Below are positions 6,698 to 9,557 of a stretch of DNA of 9,557 nucleotides, in pieces. The stretch is from Rickettsiales bacterium (GTDB taxonomy: Bacteria > Pseudomonadota > Alphaproteobacteria > Pelagibacterales > Pelagibacteraceae), in assembly GCA_005801485.1 (NCBI GenBank), contig SYDM01000090.1, positions 1 to 9,557 on the forward strand, written 5' to 3'. The notes beneath the pieces were generated by a model. That model did no database searches, had not been told where the DNA came from, and saw nothing but the letters and a program-made list of their open reading frames with translations. Each line of letters begins with the position of its first letter. Position 1 is the stretch's first letter. The translations under genes were made by a program, and so were the position numbers.

Positions 6698-7999
6698 ATG
6701 TCGAACGAAAATTTTAGTCAAGGTGCTTTTACTAAAGCTAACGATCTAAAAAGTAGAATTTTTTTTACTATAGGAATTTTAATTGTTTATAGAATTGGAA
6801 CTTTTGTTCCTTTAGCTGGTATAGATCCCCAAGCCTTAACTCAAGCAATGAGCGAGGTTCAAAAAGGTTTACTTGGAATGTTTAACGTTTTTTCTGGTGG
6901 AGCTGTTACTCGTATGGCAATTTTTGCTCTTGGGATTATGCCTTACATATCCTCTTCTATTATTATTCAACTTTTAACAGGTGTTTCTGATTACTTTAAA
7001 AATTTAAAACAACAAGGTGAAATAGGAAGAAAAAAAATTACTCAATTAACAAGATATGGAACTGTGCTTATTGCCTGTTTACAAGGTTACGGAATAGCCG
7101 TGGGTTTAGAAAATTCTGGTTCTCTAGTTTTAGATCCAGGCATGTCTTTTAGAATAACAACAACTATATCTTTAGTTGCTGGAACAACTTTTTTAATGTG
7201 GCTAGGTGAACAAATTACACTAAGAGGTGTTGGTAACGGAATTTCATTAATTATTTTCTCTGGTATTGTTGCTGAAATTCCTCGAGCTTTAGCTTCTACG
7301 TTTGAACTAGGTAGGACAGGCGCACTATCAGCTACATTAATTGTGCTAATTTTTATTTTAGTAATATTTACTATTCTTTTTATAGTTTTCTTTGAAAGAG
7401 CTATGCGTAAAATTTTAATTAACTATCCAAAAAGACAAATGGGAAATAAAGTTTATGGCGGAGAGTCTTCTCACTTGCCACTGAAAATAAATACTGCAGG
7501 AGTAATACCTGCAATATTTGCTTCGGCATTATTGCTTTTACCAGTAACATTAACTAATTTTGGGTTTTCTAATTCAGATACTTTTTTAAATATTTCGTCT
7601 ATGTTTACACAAGGACAACCGCTCTACATGTTATTATATGCTTCAGGAATTATTTTCTTTGCTTTTTTTTATACTTCAATTGTTTTTAATCCAAAAGAGA
7701 CTGCTGAAAATTTAAGAAAATATGGTGGATACATTCCTGGCATTAGACCAGGTGAAAGATCTGCAGAATATATTGAGTTTATTTTAAATAGATTAACAAC
7801 AATTGGTGCATTGTATTTAACATTTGTTTGTTTACTTCCCGAATTTTTAATTTCAAAATATCCAATACCATTTTATCTTGGCGGCACATCAATCTTAATA
7901 GTTGTCGTGGTAGCCATGGATACTGTAACTCAAGTTCAAACTAGATTGATGAGTTCTCAATACGAATCATTAATAAAAAAAACAAAGTTTGGTAAATAA
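6698..7999 (+). CDS. secY: Preprotein translocase channel subunit SecY
   Basis: SecY forms the protein-conducting channel of the inner membrane with SecE and SecG, for SecA- and ribosome-driven export and insertion. The protein is 433 aa (E. coli 443) with ten hydrophobic segments, approximately at residues 21-42, 72-94, 118-137, 153-172, 178-195, 210-233, 265-285, 310-330, 366-385 and 393-410. Recognisable family sequences are IMPYISSSIIIQLL (80-93), FFERAMRKILINYPKRQ (231-247) and the cytosolic loop YIPGIRPGERSAEYIE (345-360). R350 in that loop corresponds to the E. coli Arg357 needed for SecA-dependent translocation. No clear Shine-Dalgarno precedes the start. The placement after rplO is the standard spc order. 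Confidence 0.98.
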   Translation: MSNENFSQGAFTKANDLKSRIFFTIGILIVYRIGTFVPLAGIDPQALTQAMSEVQKGLLGMFNVFSGGAVTRMAIFALGIMPYISSSIIIQLLTGVSDYFKNLKQQGEIGRKKITQLTRYGTVLIACLQGYGIAVGLENSGSLVLDPGMSFRITTTISLVAGTTFLMWLGEQITLRGVGNGISLIIFSGIVAEIPRALASTFELGRTGALSATLIVLIFILVIFTILFIVFFERAMRKILINYPKRQMGNKVYGGESSHLPLKINTAGVIPAIFASALLLLPVTLTNFGFSNSDTFLNISSMFTQGQPLYMLLYASGIIFFAFFYTSIVFNPKETAENLRKYGGYIPGIRPGERSAEYIEFILNRLTTIGALYLTFVCLLPEFLISKYPIPFYLGGTSILIVVVVAMDTVTQVQTRLMSSQYESLIKKTKFGK

Positions 8000-8010
8000 A
8001 AAAATATTCG

Positions 8011-8661
8011 ATGAATATTATTATTTTTGGACCTCCAGGAGCAGGTAAGGGTACTCAATCTGATTTTATTGTAAAAAATTTCAATCTTTATAAATTATCA
8101 ACTGGTGATTTATTAAGAAATGAAATAAAAAAAAAAACTACGTTAGGTTTAAAAATTACTTCAATTGTAAATTCGGGCGCTCTAGTTTCAGATGAGATTA
8201 TTAATAAATTAATAGAGAATATTATTTTAAATAAAAAATATCACAATAGAATTATATTTGATGGCTATCCTAGAAACTTATTTCAGGCTAAAAATTTAAA
8301 TAAACTTCTTTTAAAATATAATCAAAAAATTAATATTGTTATAAAATTAAAAGTTTCTTTAGACGTAATAAAAAAAAGAATTGCCGGTAGGCTTATTTGT
8401 TCTAAATGTTCAAAAACATTTAATGAATTTTTTAATCCTCCACCTAAAAACCTTACTTGCTGCAAAGGTAATTTTTTACAAAAAAGAGATGATGATAATG
8501 TAAAAGTTGCTGTAAAAAGATACGAAACTTATGAAGATACAACTAAGCCAATTTTAAAATTCTATAAAAAAATGAATCTTGTAAAAGATCTTAATGGTGA
8601 AACTGATATTGAAAGCATTCAGAGCAAAATTAATGATTATTTGACCGTTATAGAGGGTTGA
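8011..8661 (+). CDS. adk: Adenylate kinase with a cysteine-bearing lid
   Basis: Adenylate kinase catalyses ATP + AMP to 2 ADP in the cytoplasm. The protein is 216 aa (E. coli 214), the long-lid bacterial type. The P-loop GPPGAGKGT is at residues 7-15. The AMP-binding region has LSTGDLLR (29-36) and FDGYPR (83-88). Catalytic arginines are likely R88, R123, R127, R159 and R170, with RDDD at 159-162. The lid contains C130-x2-C133 and C150-C151, resembling the zinc-binding lid. The fourth ligand expected three residues after C150 is Gly, so metal binding is uncertain. The gene lies 11 nt after secY without an obvious Shine-Dalgarno, the usual alphaproteobacterial position. It appears even more AT-rich than its neighbours. 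Its TGA stop lies within a possible -35 element of a promoter for rpsM. Confidence 0.97.
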   Translation: MNIIIFGPPGAGKGTQSDFIVKNFNLYKLSTGDLLRNEIKKKTTLGLKITSIVNSGALVSDEIINKLIENIILNKKYHNRIIFDGYPRNLFQAKNLNKLLLKYNQKINIVIKLKVSLDVIKKRIAGRLICSKCSKTFNEFFNPPPKNLTCCKGNFLQKRDDDNVKVAVKRYETYEDTTKPILKFYKKMNLVKDLNGETDIESIQSKINDYLTVIEG

Positions 8662-8685
8662 CTTTATGAAATAACCCCATATAAA
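8658..8685 (+). promoter_or_regulatory. Candidate sigma70-type promoter before rpsM
   Basis: TTGACT (8658-8663), a 16-nt spacer and TATAAA (8680-8685) each match 5 of 6 consensus positions. This lies in the only sizeable gap of the window (54 nt, 8662-8715), with the -35 overlapping the adk stop. A start point around 8692 would give a leader of about 25 nt before the rpsM ATG. It would transcribe rpsM, rpsK and presumably rpoA and rplQ beyond the window. Chance matches are common in DNA this AT-rich, so this is a hypothesis. The rest of the gap shows no terminator and no clear Shine-Dalgarno. Confidence 0.35.
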
Positions 8686-8715
8686 TGAACTTTTTTAAAA
8701 TTATATCAATAAACT

Positions 8716-9096
8716 ATGGCCCGTATAGCCGGAATTAATATTCCTCCAAATAAAATTGTAAGCATAGCTTTAACTTATATTCATGGCATTGGTTTACACT
8801 CTTCTAAAAAAATTTGTGAAAAATTAAATATACCCGAGGATGTCAGAGTCAATAATTTAACTGAAGATCAGGTCGTTAAGATTGCTGAATACATTAATAA
8901 AAATCATAAAGTAGAAGGAGACTTAAGAAGAGAAGTATCTTTAAATATCAAGAGATTAATAGACTTAGTTACTTATAGAGGAACGAGACATAAGAAAAAA
9001 TTACCAGTTAGAGGACAAAGAACTCACAGCAATGCACGTACGAGAAAAGGTAAGGCTATAGCAATAGCCGGAAAAAAACTTACTCCACAGAAGTAA
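8716..9096 (+). CDS. rpsM: 30S ribosomal protein S13
   Basis: S13 is in the 30S head, contacts P-site tRNA with its C-terminal tail, and forms bridges B1a/B1b with the 50S subunit. The protein is 126 aa (E. coli 118). It starts [20 protein letters not shown], then [19 protein letters not shown]. The helix-two-turn-helix region contains [15 protein letters not shown]. The C-terminal tail has the signature [20 protein letters not shown], then [13 protein letters not shown]. The 54-nt upstream gap, with a promoter-like sequence, makes it the probable first gene of an alpha operon unit. No Shine-Dalgarno is evident just before the ATG. Confidence 0.98.
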   Translation: MARIAGINIPPNKIVSIALTYIHGIGLHSSKKICEKLNIPEDVRVNNLTEDQVVKIAEYINKNHKVEGDLRREVSLNIKRLIDLVTYRGTRHKKKLPVRGQRTHSNARTRKGKAIAIAGKKLTPQK

Positions 9097-9106
9097 AATA
9101 TAATTT

Positions 9107-9557
9107 ATGAATAAAAAAATTGAAAATACAAAAGAGGCCAATAACGAAAAAATTGAACCTTTAAAAACAAGTAAAACTGAAAAAATTTCTAATTATAAAA
9201 AAAAGAAAAAAGTTAAAAGAAATATAACCTCAGGAATAGCTTATGTTTATTCATCTTTTAATAATACTATTATTTCTATAGCGGATGAAAGTGGAAACGT
9301 TATAGCTTCGTCTTCTGCGGGCGCAAAAGGTTTTAAGGGATCAAGAAAATCTACTCCTTATGCTGCTCAGGTCGCTGCTGATGATGCTGGAGGAAAAGCA
9401 TATGATCAAGGTTTACGAACATTAGCTGTTGAAGTAAAAGGCCCAGGTTCTGGAAGAGAAACTGCATTAAGAGCATTTCAATCAAAAGGTTTTAAAATCA
9501 CGTCAATCAAGGATACAACACCTATGCCACATAATGGTACAAGGCCACCAAAAAGAA
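9107..9557 (+). CDS. rpsK: 30S ribosomal protein S11 (3'-truncated by window edge), with N-terminal extension
   Basis: S11 binds 16S rRNA on the 30S platform near the E-site and the Shine-Dalgarno helix. The frame from ATG 9107 is open to the window end, giving 150 residues and one extra base. Family blocks are [17 protein letters not shown], then [35 protein letters not shown] and the near-terminal [12 protein letters not shown]. Only the last few basic residues should be missing. About 41 residues precede SGIAYVY, against about 17 in E. coli. The surplus is Lys/Glu/Asn-rich and ends in a run of five Lys (KKKKK). No later in-frame ATG occurs before the conserved core, so the extension is probably real. 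It lies 10 nt after rpsM; rpoA would be expected next. Confidence 0.97.
   Translation, partial: MNKKIENTKEANNEKIEPLKTSKTEKISNYKKKKKVKRNITSGIAYVYSSFNNTIISIADESGNVIASSSAGAKGFKGSRKSTPYAAQVAADDAGGKAYDQGLRTLAVEVKGPGSGRETALRAFQSKGFKITSIKDTTPMPHNGTRPPKR

Noticed and set aside
8655..8677. Small inverted repeat GGGTT/AACCC after adk as a terminator
   Set aside because: The stem is only 5 bp with a 13-nt loop, and the T run (8691-8696) starts 13 nt after the stem. It does not look like an intrinsic terminator, and it overlaps the promoter-like hexamers.

Overview
The window is one uninterrupted, plus-strand ribosomal-protein gene cluster: the 3' part of the S10 operon, the whole spc operon, and the start of the alpha operon. 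It holds 20 protein genes, the first (rplB) cut at its 5' end and the last (rpsK) cut just before its 3' end. No RNA genes, mobile elements, CRISPR arrays or phage genes are visible. There is no gene-free stretch longer than 54 bases.

Order: rplB(partial)-rpsS-rplV-rpsC-rplP-rpmC-rpsQ-rplN-rplX-rplE-rpsN-rpsH-rplF-rplR-rpsE-rplO-secY-adk-rpsM-rpsK(partial). The secY-adk-rpsM-rpsK arrangement and the zinc-free long form of S14 are usual for Alphaproteobacteria. Strong AT richness, Lys/Ile/Asn-rich proteins, and extreme compaction (about 103 intergenic bases in total, seven overlapping gene pairs) suggest a genome-streamlined alphaproteobacterium. A marine SAR11/Pelagibacterales-type organism is my best guess. 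This is inference from the look of the sequence; no search was run.

The products work together. The S and L proteins build the 30S and 50S subunits. SecY is the membrane channel for proteins leaving the ribosome. Adenylate kinase balances adenine nucleotides. Most junctions are overlaps or gaps of 0-11 nt, so the genes are probably co-transcribed and translationally coupled. The one longer gap (54 nt, adk to rpsM) carries a plausible sigma70-type promoter that could give the rpsM-rpsK (and presumably rpoA-rplQ) part its own transcription.

I do not see a novel system. The points worth a second look are: rpmD (L30) missing from its usual place between rpsE and rplO; a short L24; tails on S19, L15 and S11 not found in the E. 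coli proteins; an atypical cysteine pattern in the adenylate kinase lid; and GTG start ambiguity at rplV.
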